Below are positions 40,392 through 49,270 of a stretch of DNA of 64,000 nucleotides, piece after piece. The stretch lies in the NCBI GenBank assembly GCA_964355075.1, contig CAYHCF010000013.1, positions 23,442 through 87,441 on the forward strand, read 5' to 3'. The stretch comes from B1 sp964355075 (GTDB lineage Bacteria > Bacteroidota > Bacteroidia > UKL13-3). The notes under the pieces are model-generated. The model saw only the letters and a list, made by a program, of their open reading frames with translations. It made no database searches and was not told the origin of the DNA. Every line of letters starts with the position of its first letter. The stretch's first letter is position 1. A program made the translations under genes and the position numbers.

Positions 40392-42575
40392 ATGTTGAGG
40401 AAAATTCGTTTGCTATATTGGGTACAAAGTATTTTGAACAGTTATAGTATCATCTTTTTTTCTCTGAATAATGTATTTGCCTCCGTAATTTTATTGGTTA
40501 CTTTTTTTAATCCCGGCATTGGTTTGGCGGGGTTTGCAGCTGTTGTTCTCACCAATATACTTGCCTCCATTTCGGGTTTTAACAAAGATGAAATTGGAAA
40601 AGGACTCTATGGTTTTAATGCCTTGTTTTTGGGATTGGCATTAGGATACGAATATAAGTTCAACGGTACTTTCCTGTTATTTTTTATTACCGGTATTGTT
40701 TTGCTGATCATGATTATATCCTGGTTGAATGGCTTTTTTTCAAAACATCATTTGCCATTTCTATCTTTTCCTTTTATGATTACCTACTGGGTTCTTTCCA
40801 TTGCATCCGGAAGTTTAGGGAATCTTATGCCCGATGAACAACATGTTTTTATAATAAATGATATCGCATTGCAACAAGGTTCTTATATATACAGGATAGC
40901 ACATTGTATGGATCCGGTTTCAATGCCCGAAATTCTGAGTCATTATTTTAGAACACTGGCCGGAACTTTTTTCCAAAACAGTATTTTCGGAGGCGTACTG
41001 ATCAGTTTGGGATTATTGTATTATTCCAGAATTGCTTTTTCACTCAGTCTGATCGGTTTTGCATTTGCCTACCTCTTTTATTTGCTTTATGGGGCAGATA
41101 CCAACGATTTGAATTACCATTTGCTGGGTTCCAACTTTATTTTTATTGCAATTGCCATTGGTTGTTTCTTTTTTATCCCAAATATTTTCAGCTACCTGGC
41201 TGTAATACTACTGGTTCCGGTTTTGATGATTCTCCTGATATTCTTTTTTGATGTATTGGCCGTGTTTCATTTAAAGGCTTATACTTTTCCTTTCAGTGTT
41301 CTGTGTACTTCATTTTTGTTCTCCCTGAACCAAAGAATGGTTCAAAAGTACCTGCATCTCGTCACTTACCAATATTTCTCACCCGAGAAAACCATTTATA
41401 AATACCTCAATTCTATCAATCGGTTCAAAAATATTCACTATCAGAAACTTGCTTTGCCCTTTTTTGGTGAATGGTACGTAAGTCAGGGCTATCATGGAAA
41501 AATAACCCATTTGGGAGATTGGAACAGTGCGCTGGATTTTGTCATTGAGGACGGGCAGCATCATACTTACAAAGACCCCGGTATAAAAAGAGAAGATTAT
41601 TATTGTTTTAATAAACCAGTTTTGGCTCCTTTAAATGGCTATGTATATGATATTATTAATACCATTGATGACAACCTGATTACCGAGGTAGATACAGAAA
41701 ATAATTGGGGAAATTCCATCATTCTGAATCACCTGAACGGTTTATATTCTCAAATAAGTCATCTTAAAAAAGACTCTATTGTGGTTTCGGTTGGGGCCTT
41801 TGTTTTAAAGGGAGATATGCTGGCAAGTTGCGGTAATTCGGGTCGTTCTCCCGAGCCGCATATACATTTTCAAATGCAGCTTGAACCTACATTGGGTGCT
41901 AAAACACTGGCTTATCCGATAGCATATTATATTGAACGCAAAGAAAACGAACATCAACTAAAAGTTTTTGAAGTTCCTACAGAAGGTTCCCATATCAGCA
42001 ATGTACAAATAGCCAATTTATTGAAAGAGAGTTTTCATTTAATACCTGGAAAAAAAATCAAATTCTGTAAACTAAATACCCATGAAATGATTGAATGGGA
42101 GGTGTTTACCGATGCCTATAATCTGAGTTATTTATACTGCAGGGAAAGTAAATCGCTTGCCTATTTTGTGAACGACGGTACCGTATTTTATTTTACTGAT
42201 TTTGAAGGCGATAGCGATTCTCTATTGTTTAAATTTTACCTGGGAGCTTACAAAATTCTGTTGGGTTATTATGATCAGGTCGAGCTCGACGACCAGGTGC
42301 CTTTGATACATTTTAACAGCAAATGGATTCAGTGGGTTCAGGATTTTTTGGCTCCGTTTTATTTATTTACCTCAGCAAAATATCACGCTGCTTTTGTAGA
42401 GACAGACAATACCTTTGACCCCGACAGAATTAAAATAAAATCGATGGTTGAGAATAAACTGTTAAACCGTTCTCTGGAGAAGATTGAATTCGAAATTGTG
42501 CTTCAAAACAAGTCTATTTATTCAATTTCTATACGACAAAATCAAACTACTAGTACCTATCTATGCGTTTCCTGA
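40392..42575 (+). CDS. Urea transporter fused to an M23-peptidase-like domain
   Basis: I use the ATG at 40392 (MLRKIRLLYWVQSILNSYS), 727 residues. Residues 1-320 are about ten membrane helices with the urea-transporter patterns L-N-S-Y-S-I-I-F-F near 14-22 and G-L-Y-G-F-N-A-L-F-L-G near 73-83. After a linker, residues 345-520 are M23-like: P-V-L-A-P-L-N-G-Y-V near 412-421, G-N-S-I-I-L-N-H near 441-448, S-Q-I-S-H-L near 453-458, and P-H-I-H-F near 490-494. The first zinc His of H-x-x-x-D seems to be Asn (N-S-A-L-D). The last 200 residues are a further soluble part. It overlaps the next gene by 13 bases. Confidence 0.82.
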   Translation: MLRKIRLLYWVQSILNSYSIIFFSLNNVFASVILLVTFFNPGIGLAGFAAVVLTNILASISGFNKDEIGKGLYGFNALFLGLALGYEYKFNGTFLLFFITGIVLLIMIISWLNGFFSKHHLPFLSFPFMITYWVLSIASGSLGNLMPDEQHVFIINDIALQQGSYIYRIAHCMDPVSMPEILSHYFRTLAGTFFQNSIFGGVLISLGLLYYSRIAFSLSLIGFAFAYLFYLLYGADTNDLNYHLLGSNFIFIAIAIGCFFFIPNIFSYLAVILLVPVLMILLIFFFDVLAVFHLKAYTFPFSVLCTSFLFSLNQRMVQKYLHLVTYQYFSPEKTIYKYLNSINRFKNIHYQKLALPFFGEWYVSQGYHGKITHLGDWNSALDFVIEDGQHHTYKDPGIKREDYYCFNKPVLAPLNGYVYDIINTIDDNLITEVDTENNWGNSIILNHLNGLYSQISHLKKDSIVVSVGAFVLKGDMLASCGNSGRSPEPHIHFQMQLEPTLGAKTLAYPIAYYIERKENEHQLKVFEVPTEGSHISNVQIANLLKESFHLIPGKKIKFCKLNTHEMIEWEVFTDAYNLSYLYCRESKSLAYFVNDGTVFYFTDFEGDSDSLLFKFYLGAYKILLGYYDQVELDDQVPLIHFNSKWIQWVQDFLAPFYLFTSAKYHAAFVETDNTFDPDRIKIKSMVENKLLNRSLEKIEFEIVLQNKSIYSISIRQNQTTSTYLCVS

Positions 42576-43894
42576 TCCTTGTTTTCCTTCTTTTTTCCAT
42601 ACCAACTTTTGGTCAAAAACTTGATTATGGCAGCGTCGACAGACTTACTTATCTTCAATTTACCAATCTACAATATGATGAATTAAAGGAAACCGGTATA
42701 TTAGCTTTAAAACAGAAAATTGACTTTTTTTACCTGCGTATGCGCCTGGGAATTGCCTTCTATGAAGGAAAAAATTATGAGGCAGCCTTAGCTCATTTTA
42801 AAAAAGCAATCGAGATGAATCCGATGGATACCATTGCTCAGGAATACTTATATTATACTTACTTATTTTCAGGCCGACCGGAAGATGCGGCAGATTATGC
42901 AGCCCATTTGCCAGCTAACATGCAGCAAAAAATGGGGTATAGCCAAAAATCGCTTGAATTGGTTTCGATCAGTGGTGGCCTGTCTTTTACCAATAATATT
43001 TCGCAAAACGGACATGCTTCACTCATCAAAATTCCGCAACAATATGGCGAAGCAACTTATAATGACCAGTTAATGTTTGCAAGTATTTTTATGCAGCATT
43101 CTTTGAGTTCAAGATTGAAATTTTCATGGGGAGCTTCCCTCTTTAATTCTGCAGCCAGGTCAGTGGTTCAGACTTTCAAAAATTCCGGAACCTCTGAATT
43201 TGCCAATAATCAATACCAATATAATGCAGGTTTATCCTACAAGTCAGGGAAGGGATGGAATCTGGGTTTGGGTGCAGGTTTTTTTCAACAGACGATATCC
43301 TCATTTTACGGAATTCCAAATCCGGCTCCACCCGCCCTGCCTTCCACTTTTAATATGATAAAAAGTGATACTTCTGAAAATGCTTTTGCTGTGAATGTGA
43401 ATATACATAAACGAATGGGTAAAATTCAACCGGGTATGGGATATTCTTATAGTAATTTTGGGAAATTAAGCCATCATCAATTTGATTTTTCCATGCTATA
43501 TTTCCCTTTAGGTAATCTAAATTTATACAGTCTGAGTGCTTATTCAATTTTACAGAATTCAATTTCTTCTTCCGATGTAATTTCAGAAAAAATAGGAATG
43601 AAGCTGTTTCCCCGGTTATTTTGTGAGGGAATGATTTCTTATGGAAAACAAAGTAATTATATAAACGAGGGTACGTTTTTAACTTATAATACACCGGATC
43701 CCATTCAATTGATTTCCGGTGTTGATTTTAAAATATTTTTAAAACAGCTTCAACTTATTGTTGGATACCGCTTAAACCAGCGACAAGGAAAAAGAATAGT
43801 TGTTTCTGATATGAACAAACCGGATCAAATAACCATTTCAAATTTCGATTATAACATTCACTTAATAACAACCACATTACTATGGAAATTTTAA
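42563..43894 (+). CDS. TPR and outer-membrane beta-barrel-like protein
   Basis: A 443-residue exported protein: signal peptide (1-18, ending TFGQ), one or two TPR repeats near 45-110 (F-Y-E-G-K-N-Y-E-A-A-L-A-H-F-K-K-A), then a beta-rich C-terminal part from about 140 that alternates hydrophobic and polar residues with aromatic ends, ending T-T-L-L-W-K-F, typical of an outer-membrane barrel. It overlaps both neighbours (13 bases upstream and downstream). It may form a pore or scaffold for the cluster product. Confidence 0.7.
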   Translation: MRFLILVFLLFSIPTFGQKLDYGSVDRLTYLQFTNLQYDELKETGILALKQKIDFFYLRMRLGIAFYEGKNYEAALAHFKKAIEMNPMDTIAQEYLYYTYLFSGRPEDAADYAAHLPANMQQKMGYSQKSLELVSISGGLSFTNNISQNGHASLIKIPQQYGEATYNDQLMFASIFMQHSLSSRLKFSWGASLFNSAARSVVQTFKNSGTSEFANNQYQYNAGLSYKSGKGWNLGLGAGFFQQTISSFYGIPNPAPPALPSTFNMIKSDTSENAFAVNVNIHKRMGKIQPGMGYSYSNFGKLSHHQFDFSMLYFPLGNLNLYSLSAYSILQNSISSSDVISEKIGMKLFPRLFCEGMISYGKQSNYINEGTFLTYNTPDPIQLISGVDFKIFLKQLQLIVGYRLNQRQGKRIVVSDMNKPDQITISNFDYNIHLITTTLLWKF

Positions 43895-44499
43895 AAAAAT
43901 CAATCGCCTTTTTCCTGCTGTTAATTAGCCTTCAGTCGCAGGCCCAGGAGAGTAAAATAATGGCAGCTTTTAACAAAAGTTACGAGCTGGAATATGGAAA
44001 AAAATATGATGAAGCGGTTTCCTCTTTTTATTCCATTTATGATCCTGCCTCCTATGAAATTAACTTACGCCTGGCGTATTTGTATTATTTGGCAAAGAAA
44101 AATACCGAATCCATTATCTATTATAAAAAAGCGGCTGCTATTATGCCGGTTGCCATTGAGCCTTTGTGGGCAATAATTAATCCGCTAACTGCGCAGGAGC
44201 AATGGACCGAAGTTGAAAAAACCTATTATGCCATTTTAAAGCTTGATCCCAAAAATGTTACCGCGAATTACAACCTGGGTAATATCTTTTATTACCGGAA
44301 GGATTATGTAACCGCAAAAAAATATTTCGATATCAGTTTGAACCAATATCCTTTCACCTATAATTATTTACTCATGAGTGGCTGGACGAATTATTTCTTA
44401 GGTAATAAAAAGGATGCACAGGTTTTGTTTACAAAAGCTTTATTGTATAAACCCAATGATGCTTCGGCGCTGGAAGGTTTGGCAATGCTAAAGAAATAG
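43882..44499 (+). CDS. Exported TPR protein
   Basis: A 205-residue protein with a signal peptide (1-21, ending SQAQ) and five TPR-like repeats over the rest (for example Y-E-L-E-Y-G-K-K-Y-D-E-A, N-Y-N-L-G-N-I-F-Y-Y-R-K-D-Y, L-L-Y-K-P-N-D-A-S-A-L). It is the last gene of the cluster and overlaps the previous one by 13 bases. A scaffold role in the periplasm is likely. Confidence 0.75.
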   Translation: MEILKKSIAFFLLLISLQSQAQESKIMAAFNKSYELEYGKKYDEAVSSFYSIYDPASYEINLRLAYLYYLAKKNTESIIYYKKAAAIMPVAIEPLWAIINPLTAQEQWTEVEKTYYAILKLDPKNVTANYNLGNIFYYRKDYVTAKKYFDISLNQYPFTYNYLLMSGWTNYFLGNKKDAQVLFTKALLYKPNDASALEGLAMLKK

Positions 44500-44673
44500 T
44501 TTTGAGACCGTGTTAAAATATTTTTGCCACTAAGGCGCGAAGACGCAAAGGGTTTACAATTTTGTTTCCGGGTAACCCGGGTATATTAATTGCTACAACG
44601 CAACAAAGAAACAATCTGTCATTTCTCATCTCTCCTGGCAACAATATCGTTTCGGTAGGCAAAGCATCTCCCT

Positions 44674-44690
44674 CCCGATAGCTATCAGGA
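44674..44690. repeat. CCCGATAGCTATCGGGA palindrome, slightly decayed
   Basis: CCCGATAGCTATCAGGA has one mismatch to a perfect palindrome. A sister, CCCGATTGCTATCGGGA, lies at 59018-59034. Both sit just after stop codons. The flanking gap 44500-44725 also holds CATTTCTCATCTCTC blocks like those at 23463. Confidence 0.6.
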
Positions 44691-44725
44691 TCTCGCTTCC
44701 CATTTCCCCTCCCTAAGTTCAGTAA

Positions 44726-45148
44726 TCACTGCTTCTTTTTGAAAGTCCGGATATAATTTATGACATCCCACCTTTGATCATCTGTTAAAGTTCTTTTGGC
44801 CAGGGGCATCGGTTTTCTTCCTTCCGAAATCTTCCAGTAGAGTTCACCATCAGTTTGGTTTTGGACATTATCTGAAGTAAGATCTGCCACCGGCCTGTCC
44901 AAAAGGTCGGCACTATTACCATCGCCTTTGCCTTCCTTGCCATGGCAGCGAAAACAATCCAATTTATAGGTTTTCTTCCCCCTTGTTTTTGAGTCTTCAT
45001 TATTTGAGTAAGGGTTTTTTTTCGCCTTATCCGCTTCAGGAATATTCCATGGGGTCCGGTGTTGTGCAAAGGCCGTCGAGGTACAGAAGATGGCAATTCC
45101 TGTAAGCAAAGGCTTCACAATCATTCTTTTTTCTAAATTTATTTTCAT
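44726..45148 (-). CDS. c-type cytochrome, last gene of the block
   Basis: A 140-residue monohaem cytochrome c with a signal peptide (ending TAFAQ near residue 29). The haem motif is C-F-R-C-H near 59-63 in K-L-D-C-F-R-C-H-G-K-E-G-K-G-D-G, and the distal Met is near P-M-P in R-K-P-M-P-L-A-K. Soluble and periplasmic. It is a close relative of the next cytochrome upstream, so the two arose by duplication. Confidence 0.9.
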   Translation of the reverse strand: MKINLEKRMIVKPLLTGIAIFCTSTAFAQHRTPWNIPEADKAKKNPYSNNEDSKTRGKKTYKLDCFRCHGKEGKGDGNSADLLDRPVADLTSDNVQNQTDGELYWKISEGRKPMPLAKRTLTDDQRWDVINYIRTFKKKQ

Positions 45149-45220
45149 TTATTTTTTGTTATTAAACTTCTGTGCCAAATAAACAATTTTTCAGCATACG
45201 AATCAAACATTATTCCGGAA

Positions 45221-45631
45221 CTATTTCTTTGAGGCGAGAAACCTGATATAATTAACCAGGTTCCATCGGTCTTCTTCATCCGGTAGATCTTTTTTTGCTT
45301 TTGGCATTTCGCCTTTTCCTTCCGAAATTTTATAAAACAATTCACCATCTGATTGTTTTTGGGATAGCGGAGAGGTAAGGTCTGGTGGTTGAGTTTTCAG
45401 ATCCGGAACTTTAGATCCGTCACCTATTCCCTTCTTTCCATGGCATTCTTCACAATTCATGATATATAATTTTTTACCAGAGCTGATTGATTTTGGGTCT
45501 GATTTTACCGGATTCGACATTTTAACATATTTGTCGGGAACCAACCAGGGTTCTTTCCCTACCGGGTGGAAAGCAAAAGTTACCATACTAATAACAAAAA
45601 GTGCTGCGATTAAGGTTTTTCTATTTTTCAT
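45221..45631 (-). CDS. c-type cytochrome
   Basis: A 136-residue monohaem cytochrome with a signal-peptide-like start (MKNRKTLIAALFVISMVTFA). The haem motif is C-E-E-C-H near 60-64 (C-E-E-C-H-G-K-K-G-I-G-D-G), with the probable Met ligand in G-E-M-P-K-A. Layout equals the downstream cytochrome. It follows the DUF5777 barrel gene, 20 bases away. Confidence 0.9.
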   Translation of the reverse strand: MKNRKTLIAALFVISMVTFAFHPVGKEPWLVPDKYVKMSNPVKSDPKSISSGKKLYIMNCEECHGKKGIGDGSKVPDLKTQPPDLTSPLSQKQSDGELFYKISEGKGEMPKAKKDLPDEEDRWNLVNYIRFLASKK

Positions 45632-45651
45632 AATTTTTATATTTTTAAACT

Positions 45652-46563
45652 TTATAAATGAAACTTACGGGTTACATTAAATCCAATCAGGTACCTGTTT
45701 TTAAGGTAGTCGTTTTGGTTATTGAAGTTATTATATTGAGGAACAATGCTCTGAAAGTTTCCCAAAAACAACTGAAATGCATGTCCTGATGTGGCATATT
45801 CTAAACCGAAACTAATGTTCGGATGCGGATTATTCATGGTATGTTGTGTGAGCGGCTGATCATAATTTGCGATCAATCCGATCCTTTCAGTTAAGCTAAA
45901 CTTACCGGAGAAAGCTATGGCAAAATGTTCATTATACATTTTAGGACTAATGGTACTGTCGGCATTATAATAACCTTCCACATTATTTAAATAAGAAATA
46001 CTTGGGGAAATCTGAACAGATAGCTTTTCGAAAATTTTACATGCAATTAACAGTTGGTGAAAGTATGAATACCGGTCTTTTTTACTCACAAAATTTTCGG
46101 CTTTGCGGGTATCCGCGGCAAAGTTACCGTAGTAAGTAATACTTACGGGAATACTCCAGTTTTCAGTTTGTTGCAATAAGACTAATTTCAAATTTCCATC
46201 CCATAGCATTCTTTCTTTACAAAAACCAAATCCTGCTTGGATATTATTAATCGGAACATAATTAAATCCAAGCCTGATATTTGCAGGAGCATATATTCCA
46301 TAGAAATCCTCATAACCGTTATTAATAACTCCAAAGCGGTGTTGAATAGAAAACTCCAGAGATCGTATCACCGGAATCATTACGGATTGATTGTCAATAA
46401 GCACGGTTCCGTTAAATGTTCCCTTAACAGGTTTTCTTACAACCTTGCTTATCTCTGATGTCGTCTCCTGTGCAAATAAACCCAATGCACTGAGCCAAAA
46501 TATAAATCCGGAAGTCAAAACAATCCTGATTAATTTAGATTTTGCTTTACTATTTATTTTCAT
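45652..46563 (-). CDS. DUF5777-like beta-barrel outer-membrane protein
   Basis: A 303-residue exported protein: signal peptide (about 1-30, ending ALGLFAQ). The rest is alternating beta strands with aromatic ends, with R-S-L-E-F-S-I-Q-H-R-F-G-V-I near 66-79, R-L-G-F-N-Y-V-P-I near 97-105 and N-V-T-R-K-F-H-L at the end. DUF5777 barrels often go with c-type cytochromes in Bacteroidota. Here it lies between three cytochrome-like genes, so it may be the outer-membrane conduit of the electron path. Confidence 0.78.
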   Translation of the reverse strand: MKINSKAKSKLIRIVLTSGFIFWLSALGLFAQETTSEISKVVRKPVKGTFNGTVLIDNQSVMIPVIRSLEFSIQHRFGVINNGYEDFYGIYAPANIRLGFNYVPINNIQAGFGFCKERMLWDGNLKLVLLQQTENWSIPVSITYYGNFAADTRKAENFVSKKDRYSYFHQLLIACKIFEKLSVQISPSISYLNNVEGYYNADSTISPKMYNEHFAIAFSGKFSLTERIGLIANYDQPLTQHTMNNPHPNISFGLEYATSGHAFQLFLGNFQSIVPQYNNFNNQNDYLKNRYLIGFNVTRKFHL

Positions 46564-46586
46564 TTTTTTGGTATTACTGTTTGTTG

Positions 46587-46991
46587 CTAATTATTTTTTG
46601 CGCCTTGCTTGATCCAAGTTAAAACATATGCTTCTATGTTTGATGGATTAGGCGTTTTTCCCATTGGCATTCTGGGAGCAAGTCGGCCGGTGAGTTTTTG
46701 ATAAAATTCACTCTCCTCAGGCTTTTTGACCTTTATATATAACGGGTCACCCATTAAAGATTTATAAGCTTTACCAGCCGCAAGAATTGGTTTGGTTCCA
46801 CCCTCAGCATGACAACCTGATAACGCACAATTGGCAGTAAACAGTGGAATCAGATCAATAGAAAAGCTAACCGTTTTACTTATCGTTTTTGATAAGGGTA
46901 TTATTACAGTTGTATCTTTTGTACAGGAAGAATAGATGGCTACAAATGAAACACCCAGTACCGCAAATATCATTTTTAGATGTGTTGACAT
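46587..46991 (-). CDS. Lipoprotein with expanded haem motif
   Basis: A 134-residue lipoprotein with lipobox Y-S-S-C-T near 20-24. The haem motif is C-A-L-S-G-C-H near 55-61, that is C-x4-C-H instead of C-x2-C-H; this is a known but unusual form in Bacteroidota. A probable Met ligand lies in R-M-P-M-G-K near 108-113. It is outer-membrane bound and fits as an electron carrier. Confidence 0.8.
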   Translation of the reverse strand: MSTHLKMIFAVLGVSFVAIYSSCTKDTTVIIPLSKTISKTVSFSIDLIPLFTANCALSGCHAEGGTKPILAAGKAYKSLMGDPLYIKVKKPEESEFYQKLTGRLAPRMPMGKTPNPSNIEAYVLTWIKQGAKNN

Positions 46992-47044
46992 TTTCTTATA
47001 TATTGAATAAAATCAATTTAACAATCCATGAAAATTTGCCGAAA

Positions 47045-48331
47045 TTATTTTTGAAATTTCAGCATTAATCCTGAAACAATTGCATGTTGATTATCCGCTC
47101 CATTAAACATTGCGCCAATACCAAATGGCTGATCACTGAGTGAGGAGAAATCAACGTCTTGTTTAACGGCATCATTGGTTTTCAATGCACGCTTTAATAA
47201 TAATCTCCAGCCGTTTCCTGTCCAATACGCATTTGCTGTTACATCTCCGCGGTTTCCTGAGTATGGCGCAACGAGGCTGCCAGGAATACACAATGGACCA
47301 TCATCTTTTCCTACTTGTTGAAATGCATTGCCATTTGCTGAAGTACGCGGGTCAATATTACCAATCGATGCTCCTCCTCTGGCTGTTGCATAAGAAAGTA
47401 CACCAAGTGAATCTACTGCAGTAATGAAAACACAATTGTTTGTATCGCTTGACAAGATGGCGCTATTGGAATAACTGCCATTAATTTTCATCCAGATTGG
47501 AAGATTTACAGAGGTGTTGGTTCCGCTAATTTTTATAGATTGTCTATTGTTACCACCGCCATCGGCTGTATTTACCTGCACATCGTTATGGACCTGATTT
47601 GCATTATTAAGTCCTCCGCCCCAATCAATATAAGTATCGTTAGCCTGATTAATATTCATAACCTGAAGCATACGAGCTCTCCAACAATCTAATTTTTCAG
47701 TCGGACCATTTGTGTACATGACAGCTCCTGCACCGGCTGCTGACATTACATGACAAGCACCAAAGCAAGAGTTGCTGTTAAAGGAAGCACATGAATTATC
47801 AATATTAAACATGATTACAAATTGATCTTGAATAAAAGGAGGTCTTGTTATTATACCATTGTTATCAATAACCGGAGTACCTAACTCCTGCGCCCAACGT
47901 TTTGTTACGGGATTATAATACCACTGTGCGCTTCTCACATTTTTTTGTGAGCAGTTCCATTCAATGAGGAAGTATATATTGCTTGCATCATATAAAGATC
48001 GCATAGATATATCTGTACGGGTACCAATAAACCCTCCGGGGAAAGCCCCATTTCCGGGATCGGGAACTTCGGCATGAGCTGTAATTTTTGGTGCATTATT
48101 CCATATTGCATCAATTTTTCCATCCCAGGCAGAGCTTCCTATCGGTTGAAGAACCGGCCCGGTAATTACCTTGGTTGAAATTAATGTAGATGTGTTCAGT
48201 ACTGCCGGATTAGCCGGATTAGGATTTAAAACCTGATCATTCTTGGTGCAATTCGATAATCCTGCAAAAATGATTATCAGCAGACAAGTTACTGACATAG
48301 AATAATTTTTTCCTGTAAATGAATTTTTCAT
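47045..48331 (-). CDS. Ethylbenzene-dehydrogenase-gamma-like haem lipoprotein
   Basis: A 428-residue lipoprotein (lipobox L-S-N-C-T near 25-29). S-A-W-D-G-K-I-D-A-I-W-N-N-A near 68-81, the core S-M-R-S-L-Y-D-A-S-N-I-Y-F-L-I-E-W near 108-124, and W-R-L-L-L-K-R near 380-386 are of the EB_dh (cytochrome b-binding gamma subunit) fold. It also holds C-F-G-A-C-H near 189-194, an expanded C-x3-C-H haem c-type motif. So it could carry two haems of different types. Gamma subunits of this fold serve DMSO-reductase-family enzymes, but no catalytic subunit is in the window. Confidence 0.72.
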   Translation of the reverse strand: MKNSFTGKNYSMSVTCLLIIIFAGLSNCTKNDQVLNPNPANPAVLNTSTLISTKVITGPVLQPIGSSAWDGKIDAIWNNAPKITAHAEVPDPGNGAFPGGFIGTRTDISMRSLYDASNIYFLIEWNCSQKNVRSAQWYYNPVTKRWAQELGTPVIDNNGIITRPPFIQDQFVIMFNIDNSCASFNSNSCFGACHVMSAAGAGAVMYTNGPTEKLDCWRARMLQVMNINQANDTYIDWGGGLNNANQVHNDVQVNTADGGGNNRQSIKISGTNTSVNLPIWMKINGSYSNSAILSSDTNNCVFITAVDSLGVLSYATARGGASIGNIDPRTSANGNAFQQVGKDDGPLCIPGSLVAPYSGNRGDVTANAYWTGNGWRLLLKRALKTNDAVKQDVDFSSLSDQPFGIGAMFNGADNQHAIVSGLMLKFQK

Positions 48332-48340
48332 GTTATTTAT

Positions 48341-49270
48341 TTATAATTTATTTATATAATTTTTAGAGAAATAAGGTCTGAACCCAAATGAGGTTGCATT
48401 AATTTTTGTCAGTAACTGCTTTTCGATATCAGAATTCTGGTGATTGACTGACTTAGAGGATGTATAAAAATATCTGTATTTAGCCGATATTTTTCCGATA
48501 GAAGAATATTCCGTTTTATTTGATAAGAATCCTTTTTCATCATATTGATAGGTAGCCATATATTGTATGTTTTCCTTGAAATAACTGGTTTGTTTGATCA
48601 ACCTGTTATCTTTGTCGTATTCATAGGTTATCTTACTGGTGATAATAAGACTGTCGGGTTGAAATTGAATAGCTTCAATTACATTATCTTTCTTATCATG
48701 TTTGTAAATCCATTTAAAAAAAAACTTCCCATTTAAATCGGTATTCACATATTCAACCATTTTGTTCCCTTCGTACAAATATTTACCAACGGCTTTAAGA
48801 CCTGTTGGCCAAAACCAGGTACTCTCCACCAACTGCTTATCATCATTATAGAAATAAGTGCTGCCGTACAGGTATGGACCTTCGGGATCCTCGTAGCGGA
48901 ATAGCTCTTTCAGATTATTTTGATCATCATACCGTCTCACTATTTTTGATATGAAACTATTGTCAGCCTTGACGGATTTAGTCTGAATTACATTGAAATA
49001 TTTATCATATTCGTAAAAAGATATGAACTCAATTTTACGATCATTTGAAAATCCGGCTTCTTTAAACATAAAACCCTGGTAATTGAACAATTTAACTGAT
49101 TTCAAATATTCCTTTTCCGGTACGCCCAGGTTCACGGGTGTCACATACTCCTTAATGGTTGAAACTTTATTGTTTAGAATGAGTTCTCTTTCCTTCTCTT
49201 CATTGCTTTTATTTTCTTTTAAACAACCAAGTGTAAATAAAAGAAGAATCAATATATAATGACTTTTCAT
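48341..49270 (-). CDS. Lipoprotein with YD-like repeats
   Basis: A 309-residue lipoprotein (lipobox T-L-G-C-L near 13-17). The rest consists of repeats of about 25 residues, each of the Y-x-Y-D-x-x-G/N-x-L-x-x type (for example Y-E-Y-D-K-D-N-R-L-I-K-Q, Y-Q-Y-D-E-K-G-F-L-S-N-K), like YD/RHS repeats. Probably a surface-bound beta structure. It overlaps the upstream gene stop by 4 bases. Confidence 0.75.
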   Translation of the reverse strand: MKSHYILILLLFTLGCLKENKSNEEKERELILNNKVSTIKEYVTPVNLGVPEKEYLKSVKLFNYQGFMFKEAGFSNDRKIEFISFYEYDKYFNVIQTKSVKADNSFISKIVRRYDDQNNLKELFRYEDPEGPYLYGSTYFYNDDKQLVESTWFWPTGLKAVGKYLYEGNKMVEYVNTDLNGKFFFKWIYKHDKKDNVIEAIQFQPDSLIITSKITYEYDKDNRLIKQTSYFKENIQYMATYQYDEKGFLSNKTEYSSIGKISAKYRYFYTSSKSVNHQNSDIEKQLLTKINATSFGFRPYFSKNYINKL

